64,000 nt of DNA from the NCBI RefSeq assembly GCF_932274485.2, contig NC_065880.2:49090894-49154893 (forward strand), given 5' to 3'. Below are positions 1 to 12,509 of this stretch, piece after piece (the first letter of the stretch is position 1; every line of letters starts with the position of its first letter). Position numbers and translations under genes: made by a program. This DNA comes from Patella vulgata. Taxonomy: Eukaryota > Mollusca > Gastropoda > Patellidae. The notes below the pieces were generated by a model. The model saw only the letters and a list, made by a program, of their open reading frames with translations. It was not told the origin of the DNA and ran no database searches.

Positions 1-881
1 AGATTATTTATAGTTATTAATGCCACATTGTGCCATTTATTCCAACCCCAGTAATACCTTAATATATTTAATAATATTCATTAAAATATTTACAAGTAGA
101 AATATACTATGGATATGAACAACATTTTGTGTAAATTAGAAGCAACATGTCTTGAACACACAAATGCATGATTTGAATACATGTACCGGTAGTAGTTTTT
201 AAAAAATCCATGATTGACTAACACCCAACCAAATTTTGTATTATCTACTTATTATGATTTTTATAATATAGATATAACACAGTAATAGGTGTAGGTACCG
301 TACACCACAATTTTGTGGATCTGCACAAAAACCTGTAGTCTACAAAAAACTTCAAAATAAGAAAATGACTCAAAAATATTATAACTACATGTATGTGATA
401 TTGTGAATGTTGAATTATAAAAATGTTTGAATATTTTATATTATATATGTCAGAATTTACAAGTAGCTCATTTTTGACCATTGTGTGGTTTATGTACAGA
501 TCCCCAGAATTTATATTGTGCATTAAGAAACTAAAATTCAAGTTTTTTATTACATTAATTAACAAAGAATAACAATATCACAATTAAAAAATGATGGCAC
601 ATATAGAAAATAAACTATGACAACTGAAAAAATATTAAGGTAATAGAATTATAATATATCATAAAATATTACACATAGAAAAATAAAGGTATAGAGATGT
701 GACTATGAAATATATCTATATCTAAAAATCAACAATATAATATATATTTATTGTGACAAGAGTTCAACTGTTTATAGTAGAAATTTGATATTAGATAAGT
801 AATAAAATCATAGTCCAAGGTAATTAAATTGTGATAATTCTACACATAAATCATGATTTATCTATTTTGCAGGTGGTGTAA

Positions 882-980
882 ATGGATTATGCTTTATCTG
901 AAGTTGCCAAGAAAGTGTCTAATGCTGAAGTTAGACTAGTAATGTATAAGAAAAGCGAAGTCAAATTGGACGGAAAGTAA
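882..980 (+). other. Possible small ORF or terminal exon, unassigned
   Basis: A 32-codon frame begins MDYALSEVAKK and ends VKLDGK before TAA. It looks protein-like against an AT-rich, stop-dense background, and a good 3' splice site (pyrimidine run, TTTTGCAG) lies ten bases upstream of the ATG. However, an in-frame TAA sits directly before the ATG, and the other two frames after that acceptor stop within 10-25 codons. It could be the last exon of a plus-strand gene outside the window, a small ORF, or chance. I do not recognise the peptide. Confidence 0.2.
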
Positions 981-2583
981 ATCAGAGAGAAGACAGAACA
1001 TTTTAGAATTAAATATTTGTTAAAGAATTTCTAAAGTTTTCCTAATTTCAAACATTGCACATATTTTTAATGCTTTATCGACTATTCTACTTCCATACAC
1101 AATATATTTTTTTCCTATCATACAAAATACTAAAAAAAATTTCCTTTGATCAACTATAAATTAACATTACTAACACAACATAAATCTTACAGATAAGATA
1201 TATGATTTATTCTATCTGCAGTTACTATCCTTATATTTGACTATAAGGATCCAGATTTTAAGTTGATTTAAAAGTGGTTTATGAAATACATTGACTAGTC
1301 GATTATACTGGGTAAACTTCACCCCTAACACATGACACTAAATTATGTACGAAAAGCATTGTTAGGTGATGATGCACATCAACCAATATTCATCTTTATA
1401 TAGTCGCTAGTAAATAAAGATGGTGGTTTTAATAAGGCTTTAGGATTATATAATACACCAGTACTGATACTAATAAAGTGCATGCTTCAATAAGGATTAT
1501 TTCACATGGACATGTTCTTTTATTACACATAATAAATGCAATACAAATTCACACTGTCACTACCGCATAAATATGGCACTTTACCCTGATCCCAAGCTTT
1601 AACTAATCTTCCATGTTCACAGATGATTTACAGTTTTAATGTAATTTTACAAATATTATAGAAATAAGTGGTAAAGAGAACACAGTCCTATCAAGAGATT
1701 AAATTTATTTTTTCTAAGTTTGAGTATTAATATAAAATGTATATAAATAGAGCATTTGAGTTTGATCAAGTTCTTTTATATTCTTAGCTCACATGAATCA
1801 ATTAAATGTAAATCATAATAAAATCTTGATATGCTGTCAAATATTTTCACAAAATGATAAAATTATGGCAAGATACAATTTTGATCAAGTTGATAACATT
1901 TTGTGTTTACACGATATGATAAATAATAATTTACATAATAAATAACGTAATAGGTTTTGTCAATTTGAAGTTTAAACAAGAGCTTTTTAAATGTTAACAA
2001 GGTTTTTCATGCCGATAATACTGAAACATTGCAATGACTTTATGCTTATTCATAAAACGAAATCATTAGTTTCTTCATCTTAATATGATATGCATGGGAC
2101 TAAATTAATTTTTGATGAAAATAATATACCCTCGTTGAGATTTATGACTTCAAACCAAATTATCTCCCTTGCTGAGTACATCAGCTTCTGAGATAACCAA
2201 ACACTGTCAATATGACATCTCCATGTATATCAAAATATGAAGGGCAATTACTGCTTTTTTTTGGAATGTTCAATATTTAGGTTATGGTTTATTATTATGG
2301 TGTAATTTCATTAAGATCAAATTTCATTAAGATCCCATTTCATCATTACCAATAAAACATACATCTGTAACAAGGATTGTTATTACCCTTGTAAACAATT
2401 TAAAATACAACAGTAAAGCACTATCTCAAATCTTAGATTAAAAATATCAAATTTAAGCAAGAATGTAAAAGATATTTCTTCTTGAACATATAAAATGAGA
2501 TCAGCTAATCTAAAATCACCATTAATAAATTCAATAAGGCGTTCTGTTTTCTTCAAATTTCCAGCTATATTGTCAGGACTATG

Positions 2584-2589
2584 TTTATT
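2584..2589 (-). terminator. Candidate poly(A) signal of the BCL2L14-like gene
   Basis: AATAAA on the minus strand, about 30 nt past the stop codon. The motif is exact, but the flank is so AT-rich that chance copies are common, and a stop-to-signal distance this short would give a very short 3' UTR. Confidence 0.35.
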
Positions 2590-2618
2590 ATTTACAAAAG
2601 TTTATGTGGAATGTTACA

Positions 2619-5600
2619 TTAATTAGATGGTGGTTCAGTTTCAGATTCACTCAACATGCTATCCTGTAATTATAGAAATAGTTAAAAAAGAGAAATTACA
2701 TAGGTTATTCCCAATCATATCAAAATAGATAACTTAAAACAAGAACTTAATGCAAATACTGTACTAAATACAAAGTATTTAAGAGATCACAATATTGTTC
2801 TTAAATACTCAAACATTTAACAATATATTCTAGAAGTGAGAAGACAGATTGAAATTGTTCAAATGTAGGCCTTTTGGGGATTTTTCCTCTTTACTGTAAG
2901 CAATATTTGAATAGATCTATGTTTTTTTATTTGCTGAATTCTTTCTATACATTTTTTATTTAAAAGCTAATATTCTACTTCTACAATACTCACCCAACCA
3001 CCTTCAGTTACAATCCAAGAAGCAAATTTATCTCCAACATATTGTTGTGTCATATCTTTAACTCTAAAGGCAAGTTGTGTTGTAGCACCAGCAGCTTTGA
3101 TAGCACCGGTTGCAGTATGATATATCATTGATAATTGATGCCAGCTTATCTCATCTCCTAAACCTTTACGTAATGTATCTTTAAAACGTGTGTACGCCTG
3201 ATTCCTGTGCGCTTCTATAACCTTCTGTACTGGATCATCAAACTATTTCAAGAAAATAAATAAAATCACATTAGTTCCAAAGTAAATCACAGGTACAAAT
3301 TCCCATATCTTCCATATGGCAAATGGAATGATTGCATACTTCAAAGATATATATGTATACCAGGGATTTCACTTCAAAATTTTGCCAGTCAGTCAATTTA
3401 TGACACATTTTTTGACAATTTTTAGCATTATCCAAATTTTTATATCTATACTAATATTTTTGAGTGTTGTTTGTGTGTGTATTTGTCGGTCTGTTCAGGG
3501 TTGGCGGCTACACTAGGGCTGTCCCGAGGCTGAAATTTGGTGTATTGGGGTAGCTCGGGCTGGGTAGTAACATAGGTCTGGTGGCAACCGCTAGTAGTAT
3601 TCATATATCTTAAAGTGTTTTTACACATGAAAACTATAAATTTAATTGTATTTTAAGGTTAATTTTATAGCTTGTAAATTGACTGACAGGTATGTACTCC
3701 AGTCAGTTTACCTGAAATTCAAATCACTGTTTGTGACACAGTAAGGTAATTACATTTTTCTTTAAATGGTAACATGTAGTTAAATTTATGAATGGAACTT
3801 TGATGGCATATAATTTATTAGCAGTAATAGCAGTCTTGTCAGTAGTAGTATATACTTACAGACTCTGATAATCTATCACCACCAACTCTTAAACAATCTA
3901 ATATATCTTGTTCTAAACTTGTTAACTTATCAGGGTCTACACCTGTATAATAAATATTCCATTTAAAACATGAAAATAATCTCACATAATATATGTTTCA
4001 TACATTTTTCAAACTATTACTGTTGGCTAAATCATATTAGTGACTTCTTAAATTTTTAACAAGGGGCATAGTGCAATGATACAATCATATAATTGAACAA
4101 GCCAACAGTGAGGCTGATGTCCCCCGCCGAAATCCCAAAATAAATAGATGACACATATTAATTAATAACACATTTATTTTTTTCAAAAGTATCAAGCAAT
4201 CAAACTGATTATCAACTATACACTAAGTTTCATCACTCTCTCTAGAATCAAAGTTATCTTGTCCCAAAGCATCGACCAATGAAATTGCTTAGTTCTGCTT
4301 AGCTTTAGCTCGAAATGTTAATCATTGAACTTATTCAAGATATTCACCTATTCACCTAATGAAGATCTACATCAAGTTTAAACATTCTACCTCAATTAAA
4401 AGCAGAGTTGTTATGTTCGAAAGTCTTGACCAATCAAAATGCTTATCACTCCTTAGCCTAATCAGAAAATTCTCATCAACGAACTTAGTCAAGGTAATGA
4501 TATAATGAATCTATAGTCAGTGTTTCATCACTCTCACTTAATTAAAACCAAAGTTATCGCTCTGCTTACCCTGGGCAGAATATGCTCATTATCAAATTTA
4601 GTCAAGATATTGACAATAATTACAGATAACAGTTATTACCATCAAATTGATTTTGAGGAGTCATATTTTACGACATTACAGTGATTTATGCCAAAGACCA
4701 GAAAAATATATTCAGATTAATGAAATTGAAAATAATGCATCAACTTCTTGATTGCAATCATTTTTTGGGGTTGTCAGTGTAAAAAGTAAATGATTTAAGA
4801 TTCAGATATTCTATACAATAGAGACATATATTCTTTTATACAAAAGTATGATATACAGAAATGAAGGCTAGTAAGCACCTCCAACTCAATCTTATAAAGA
4901 TTGTTTCAAAATATTAAAGAAAATACAGCAATGATAAGCCTACTTACTAGAGGAATGATCACGAGTATGAATCACTTGAACTGACCCACTATAACTTGAT
5001 TCAGTACCAGAACTTCGTGTATTTTTATCTCTCTCATCTGCCATATCTACCAATCTTCTGGCTATTTTTTCAAACATATCATCCTTTTCTTCTTCTGATT
5101 TCATTTCAAAAGGCGTCTCAACAGTCTGTTTAGTCGGGCTGTCAACTTCATCTTCAGTATCATCTCCATCAATTTCTGATAAAAAATAAAACAATAAATA
5201 AGTCGGTTACGTTAAAACTTTCTCCTGCTTTAAATTTAACAAAAATATGGAAGCAATTATGACAATAAATAAAATGAAATGAAATGAAATGGGGTTTAAC
5301 GTCCTACTGTTCTGCTCCTATACTGGGCTAATGAAGATGGGCATATGCCATACAGTGTGCTATGAGGGAAATTTTGCCCGGGCAGCGGCACTATCGCCTA
5401 CTCTTATATCGAATTCCAACTGCCAAGGGATCTTTTACGTGCATTCCAATATATACACGAGACCTTGGTTTTTCGTATCATCCGAAGGACTAGACAGCTG
5501 TCCTTGTCAGGCCCTCCGTCCTGCATCACTGACAAGGGGAAACCCCGCCGGAAAATCTGGATGAACTTTCTCTGCCTATGCAGGGATCAAACACCCGACC

Positions 5601-8600
5601 TCCAGGCTAGCGAGCCAGCGTCTTACCCACTTAGCCACGTGACCCCCCAATAAAGACAGAAAACTTTGGTTAGATACCAACATACAATTACAAAGAAAAT
5701 AAGATAGCAGCATGAAATCTATAGAGGTAATTCAAGCTATAGACGGCCATAACTGATTAATTTTATTACTTTTTGGACTTTAAATTTCAACAATACAATT
5801 GTGAAAACAGTTTGAAATTTAATTCCAGTTCAGACGTAAAATTATTTTTCCCTTCATTTTGAAATATACATGTACTAATTGTAATCTATGGCATTTTGCA
5901 ATAATTTTAATTTAATACAAATGCCCAAAACTCTTGACTGCTCTCAATGTAATATAAAACCAAATGTATGTTGAATATGAACTCTGACTATCAAAAGGAC
6001 AGAACTAATTTTATTTCTGGATTTTCCACTTGATTTAAGACATAGGACGGAATTAGTGAATAAATGTCTAATTTGGGGAAATTACCCCAGTGTACATATC
6101 TTTGATTGAGGTAAAAATGAAGTGTTGAATGATCTATCTGATATGTTACTTTGATTAATGATGACTTAAATGCAAAACTACTGAATTCTCATTTGAAAAG
6201 ATGTCAGTTCTACTTTAACAGATCTATTTCACGAAACAATTCAACATATTGTCAAAATAAATTTAATAAAAACTTTTAATCAAATTATTCAAATCAAAGA
6301 GGTAACATGTACATGTACCCTATTAATTGCAGAATTTATTTTCCTTGCTGTTCTCAAAATAAGTCATATACAGGGTTCACTATACGTCCAAAACAATAGA
6401 GCGAATTTAACCTCTGAATATTCACACTAATTTTCAGCAAAGAACACTAACTTAGTAGACTAATTTTTGGTTCTTAAAATTAAATATTGATGACTTTTTC
6501 TTCTCTAGTGTTTTTACAATCCTAAATGTGAAACCCGTGTTATATATAATGTAGTGTACTGTGCAGTACCTGTACTATAAAATAATATTATTATATAATA
6601 GAATTAAAATAGTACCATTTGGATCAGGAAGAACAGGTGTACCAGTATGTCCATCACCTAATGGTTCTGTTCCATGGTTTAAGGTTGGAGATTTGGGTGG
6701 TGTGGGTTTTGCAGGTGTATTATCACCCAATGGTTTGGTATCATGGTGTAATGGAGGTGCCTTGGGTGGAGGAGGGGCAGGTTTACCTCGGTTACCCTTT
6801 GGTTTTGGCAATTCTGGTTCTTCTCTTTCTTTTTTGATACCAGAACTACCATTGTCAACGGTTGGTTTCTTTGCCTTATCAGCTTCATCATCAATATATT
6901 TAATATCATCTAGATCAATAATGGCATGATTAGGTATGGCTGGAATAGTAGGTAGACGATCAGGCACATTTATAGATGCTCTCTGTCTGGTATTACGATC
7001 CTTGTTGCGATCTCCACCATCAAGTACTGCATCAGCAGACCTGGATTCTGAAAATAACATTTATATAAACAGCCATGAATAGAAGACAAAAAAAAAACTG
7101 TTAAATTCCTTATGACCCCAATTAAACATTAATTTCAGAATGGATTTTGTGTTAAACAATTTACTAAATGAAATACTCTATTCAACCAAATAAGTGCATA
7201 TGTATATTATATACTCTGATAAATACACATTTTTTGATTTCATGGGTTCATAATTGTGTGTCTTAGTCATTGCAATTGGGAATTTATCATGGCTAGTTGA
7301 AATAATAAAACAATACTGAAGTAATCTATTAATAACCAGTGTTTAATATTGTTCAGTATTCATTATCTTCTTAAAGCCCTTAAAAAATGAAATGAAATGA
7401 GGTTTAACATCCTACTGTTCTGCTCTGACTGGGCTAATGAAGCCTGACATACGCCACACTGTTACAGTGTACTATGGGGGAAATTTTGCCCAGACAGCAG
7501 CACTATGGCCTACTCTTATATAGAATTCCAACTGCCCAGGGTTCTTTTACGTACACACCAATGTGTACACAGGACCTCTGTTTATGTCCATCCGAATGAC
7601 TAAGTTGTCCCTTGCCAGGCCCTCTGTCCTGCACCACTGACATGGCGAAACAACGACGGAAAATCCAAATGTACTTTCTCCAGGTTAGCGAGCCAACATC
7701 TTACTCACTGAGTCACTGTAACTCTCGCAATGATATGATAATACAGCCTAATTTTTCTGACTACACCAAAATGACAATTTTCCCCGACATTCAGGAGTAC
7801 ATGTACCTGCCTGGGCACTCATTTGGTGGAATACAGAATAAACATTTAGTCTTGAACAGTTTGTGCTTCTTTACCACAAATTTAAAGCATCATATCATCT
7901 AACAAGACTTTACATGTTAAATGCATGCATGTATGAATTCATATAAATATATCTAAAACAGCATGTTAAATAGTTATTAAATAGCCTTTGTGTTACTATA
8001 CCTTTGTTTTACTGTAGCCATTACTTATATTTTTATTAGTCAACTACACATTTAATAAAATTAATATTATCTAAAGACTTACTAGTTACTAAATGTCATA
8101 CATTTAAATTAAACAAAGCACCAGACAGCAGTAGTGTAATATTAAAAACCAGCAAAAAACATAGGGACCTCCCTATAGCAGTTTACTATAAGGTTGTTTC
8201 CAGTATACAGCATGGGTCATACCAGCTCCCAACATGTAGTACATGTACAAATATATTAGGATCTCACTAATAGTGAAGCCCTTATAGTGCACCTACCCCA
8301 ACAACTACAACCTTGTTTACCAGAATACAGTTATGTCCCTATTAACATTTTATACTACATGTACAAGGTATTTAAGCTCGGTTATACTATAAAATTTTGG
8401 TACATGATTTACACAAGGTAATTTCTATCCGGCTTGATTGTTGATGGGATAATCTTACTTGTATGATAAATTCACAGAGCTGTGGACCCGTTACTGATAG
8501 ATTTAAAATAAAAAAAACCATCTGACATACTGGGACAGCTTTGTCTGCGATATCATCATTGGTGGACGCGGAATGGTCGCGGATGTTAAGCCCTATGCAA

Positions 8601-9683
8601 GAACAAACGAACCAGGACCAGCTAAAAGTTATTTCATTTGTGAATGCTACTTGCAAAATCAAAGTATAAGTACTCTATATGTGTAGCAAACATAATACCA
8701 CAATAAAAAAAATCATCGTAAAAATTTCTGGCTCTACTGACATTATGTATTCAAATAAACAAGGTAAAGTACCAGTACCATAATCTATGTGTGAATACAT
8801 GTATTGTTAAATAGTGATGGGTGATTAATATATAAAAAGATAAAATATAGAAATATAGAAAGGAACAGAAAATAAGTTATATAAACAGACAAAAAGAAAA
8901 CCCATACATGTAGTACCATCTCACATCTATACATATATTCTTACCGATGATAGTAGTCGACGGTCTGCGTTTAATTCGGAATGATTTTCTGATGGAATCA
9001 AATATTGAACTTCTTTTAGAAGCAGTGCTGTCACTTCGGTTTCGATTCCTGTGTCGTAACTCAACACCACTAAGGTCCTCATCATCTTGAACATCATTTT
9101 TAGATACTTTTTTATTATCATTTATATCCTGGTTCTCCTTTCCTTTGTTTTTATTCTTTTTCTTTTTTCTTCGCTGTTTTTTCTCTGGTTCTTCCAAGAT
9201 ATCTTCGATCTCAGGATCTCTATCTTGACGACGGAATGAAATGGACAAACGTTCTTTGGCTCGTTTCATAAAACTTTTTTTCCTCCTTAAAGGTGAACCA
9301 ATTCGATTATCTAAAACATCAGACTCACCTGAAGTTGCTGACCCCGAATGTCGTCTGTTGGCAAAATCACTTTTTGTTTTCATATAATCTATTATGTCTT
9401 GTTCTATAAATTCATCTTTTTCTTCCAGTTTAAAACTAGATGGCATAGTCTGAGATCGTTCAATGTTGAAAGTGTTTGAGTTGTCATCTTTGAACCAAAT
9501 GTCTAAGCTTTCCTTTGATGCATCATAATACCCACTACTAGAATCGACATTTGATTTTGAGCTGCCATTGCTTTTTATTTTTCTCCCTAATCGATCAGCC
9601 AATACTTCATCTAGGATTTTGGCAGCATCTCGATAAACCTCTTGTTCAGACAACTGTCGTGGTTTTCTCGAATTCTTAGACAT
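2619..9683 (-). CDS. BCL2L14/BCL-G-like Bcl-2-family protein, 591 aa
   Basis: Coding exons are 9683-8945, 7047-6616, 5175-4948, 3942-3860, 3242-2994 and 2663-2619; phases agree at all joins (1776 nt). Residues 1-420 are low-complexity and charged: a polybasic stretch (KKQRRKKKKNKNKGK), RRKS/RRPS-type sites, then Pro-rich and acidic parts. A BID-like motif IARRLVDMADER lies at 428-439, and a canonical BH3 (ILDCLRVGGDRL) at 480-491. The C-terminal fold ends with a BH2-type FASWIVTEGGWDSML at about 568-582, close to the FSPWIQQHGGW end of vertebrate BCL-G. There is no C-terminal membrane anchor; the protein ends SESETEPPSN. Known family role: regulators of apoptosis through BH3-groove contacts; for BCL-G the function is unsettled. 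The ATG was chosen because a strong acceptor (TTATTCCAG, exon from 9701) lies just upstream, implying a non-coding first exon. BCL2L13 is less likely because its Bcl-2 domain is N-terminal and it has an anchor. Confidence 0.85.
4096..4640 (+). repeat. Dispersed repeat, family C, copy 1
   Basis: Begins AACAAGCCAACAGTGAGGCT and contains repeated modules of the type 'caaccaatcaaattgcttatctc'. The same start and modules occur at 38910-39840 and 58606-59373. This copy is in intron 3 of the BCL2L14-like gene. It has no coding potential. The class is unresolved: no TIR or A-tail is evident, and the longest copy ends in a 'gacggacggacgg' run. Confidence 0.7.
5275..5648 (-). mobile_element. tRNA-derived SINE, family 1 (full-length-looking)
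   Basis: Read on the minus strand, the element opens with a tRNA-like head: A box TGGCTAAGTGGG and a degenerate B box GGTGTTTGATCC. A roughly 270-bp body follows, then a tail of CATTT repeats (aaatgaaatgaaatg on the plus strand). Related copies lie at 7386-7725, 16576-16901, 17812-18126 and 22286-22556. It sits in intron 2 of the BCL2L14-like gene. Confidence 0.8.
7386..7725 (-). mobile_element. tRNA-derived SINE, family 1, diverged copy
   Basis: Same body as the copy at 5275-5648 (gtttaac..cctactgttctgctc, accaatgtgtacac, ccaggccctc.. segments) and the same (aaatg)n tail on the plus strand. The tRNA-like end is eroded. It lies in intron 1 of the BCL2L14-like coding region. Confidence 0.75.
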
Positions 9684-12509
9684 TTTAACAACTGTAGAAA
9701 CCTGGAATAAGACAAATAGACAACTTAATACATACATAAAACAAATTGTTTATTGATATACCATGACTCTGTGTCTTTTTAAAAAGAAGCAAACTCTCTT
9801 GGAAATCATACAAAAACAAAATTGACAACACACATAAATTATTATTGAAACTTCCACTTGGGGAAAAATAATGGGTTGCATATGCATACCAATAAAACAC
9901 GTACAGTAGTAATGGTTAACTGTACTGAGTCACCTTCTGAAAATTAGGAAAGTTTAAAATTGGCTTCAGACACCTCAAGCCCACGCTTACTTTATATACC
10001 AAATACATACTGGTTAAATATCAACAGATTAATGTAAACTATACAAGATATAATAGAAGATAAAAATAGCTACATTATCAAAGTCCTAAGCAAAAATAAA
10101 ACTAAAAATGTAATACCAACATATAGAATGATTTTTTAGGTCAGATTCAAATTCAAGTAAATGTTAAATTAACATGTTATTATTATAATATGATCCCTTG
10201 TGCGTAACTAAATTCAATTCATAAATGAATGCATGAAAAAAAAAATCATTGCTTTTATTTTTTTATAAAGAAATTTATATTGAGTCACATAAATGTTGTT
10301 TTTTTTTTAATATAAAGATCATCTTCCAGGTAATGAAAAGTACCCCAATATCAGTGAATCTTTCTTATTTTTGTTTAAAATGTAGGTCACTTGACCATTT
10401 AAAAGACATTAAAAAGTTATCCAGGGCAACAACCCATATGTAATTACTGGAAATCATTAAATTTGGTAGGTTTTATCCTAGTGTTAAACACATACATAGA
10501 GCATATGAAAAATTTAGCAACTACAGTCACCCACAAGAATTTTCATAGTGATGAAGAGCTTAGAACTTTATCTCTACTCTCATAAACATAAATTCTGTGT
10601 ATAAATTTCAGTCATCATGACAGTGTTAGCACAAATCACATTAAAATTAGTAATAATAAACAAGTTCTGCTTAATATTTTCAAACAAAAATATAATCATA
10701 TCTTTCAAATAACACACCAAGTCAACCAATTCACCACATTATTTTGACATAAATCAAAGATACTCAGCTCCTTTTAGGTGTATCCATTAAATCACTTTCA
10801 ATGTTTCAAGGTTGAAGAAGATAATTAAAACTATGGTTAATGCTTCAAGCTCACAAGTTCTAAGAATGACATAGTAAGAAAAAGGTCTTGAACTTCATCT
10901 TTAATATACTGTACTCAATCCAAAAATAACTCCTGCATAACAATTAATAGTGTCCTTCAGAAGTTGACATAAGTCACAAGACTTAGTGTTCATTCATTTC
11001 CTCTAATATTATTACTACACAATAATATATATTTGATGTAACATTTTAATTGTTTATTATCATATTGAAACAGTAGAATATGATATATATATATACACGT
11101 ACTGAATACACAGATTCATTTTCAAATTAATTAATTATTATAATAAGCTTTAACACAATGCAATAAGGAAACATATACTGTAAACATGTTTATAATATAC
11201 TCCCTTCCACATACCACATAAAAAATATATCTTAAAGAAAATTTAAAACTGCAAATATAGCCAATGTTATACTTTGACCCACATCCGTAACAGCCTATTG
11301 ATTATTATGTGACCTACAAAATACACTGAACCTGTTTAATACATCCAACCAATATATCTACACCTACTGACTTCACAAATACTACCACATAAAGAAGTAT
11401 TCCTTATAAGTCAACTGGCTCCAATTTATATTGACATATGAAGTCTGTTTTTACAATGGCAGACTGTCAACATACATGATGGAATGTACACCATGTTGGT
11501 ATATAAAGTCTAGATTTAAGTTTCCACCCTGTAAATATTATTAACAGATGTGACCAAATGTCCATTAAATTCTGCACTAATAGAATATTCATTTGGAAAT
11601 TGTTCATCTAGAACATTGATAAATGTGTATGTATATATTATCTACTGATGTATTTAAACATGTGCAATAATTTTATAAGCTTTGATATACTGGTACAAGC
11701 CTCCTGTCATTGACAATGACAGGTTAAAATTGGGTAGTGTCAGACACAATATGTTCCTCTGGTGCCTATTATCCTCTACAGTGCAGATTATTCCCTTTTC
11801 TGTGTCTTATAGCTCACTTTTAAATGTTTGGTTGGAACAAGATTAAATTGTCATGTGCATCAATTGTATTAAAATTTTGTATGTTATTGGTTACAGTTAA
11901 GTGGCAAGCTGGCAATATTTTAGGATATTATTTTGTCTGGATCCTAGTGGGCTTAAAGTAATGTGGCATCAAAATAAGGAAAAATTCAATCAGATAAAAT
12001 CTTTAACATTTTATGACACTTCTTTTTATTCATTAAGTCTAGTCAAGTTTATTTGTGTTAAACAATAATGCTTTTTGGCGTTTAGTAGTGGTAGTTTTTT
12101 ACAACTGATCTATTATACATTATTATCAGTATTTCAATTACAGTATTACACTACCTGATTATTCATTATATTTAACATAACACTTTTTTTTGCAAATTAT
12201 TGCCATCAAAAACATTTTTCTTTTATAATTTTGACCCTTTTTATAATTCTATACATTTATTAGCTATTTAGAATTTGTCCACCATTCTCCTAATTAAATA
12301 AAGCATTAAACAACCGCATTAGAAATCAGGCAAGCCATAGTAATTAGTTAGCAAAAAGAGGTTAGATTTAAGCTATCCCAATTTTAAGTCAACCTGTAAA
12401 AAAGAAGCCAGCTTGTGCTTCTCACAAACAGGTAAAAAGTCGTGGATTATTTTAAACTGGTATAATTGACTCACCTTAGCATGCAGAAGACAAAATTTAC
12501 CTAGCTTAA

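Larger units (their letters stand above)
1..2618. other. AT-rich flank without a recognisable gene
   Basis: This stretch is very AT-rich, with frequent stops in all frames. Apart from one 32-codon ORF listed separately I see no exon, RNA gene or repeat that I can name. It lies downstream of the minus-strand BCL2L14-like gene, so its right edge should contain that gene's 3' UTR and cleavage site. Confidence 0.6.

Noticed and set aside
5580-5648. tRNA gene suggested by A- and B-box-like sequences
   Set aside because: The sequence cannot fold into a full cloverleaf as read, and it continues into a repeated body and tail; it is the head of a SINE.
6561-6929. Plus-strand ORF rich in Gly/Pro opposite exon 2 of the BCL2L14-like gene
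   Set aside because: It is the antisense shadow of a coding exon whose splice sites and phases are supported on the minus strand.
8513-8580. Possible extra exon of the BCL2L14-like gene on the minus strand (NIRDHSASTNDDIADKAVP between TGCATAG and GTATGTC)
   Set aside because: The frame fits entry phase 1, but the exon would be 62 nt and leave in the wrong phase for the next exon, while exons 8945 and 7047 join perfectly without it.
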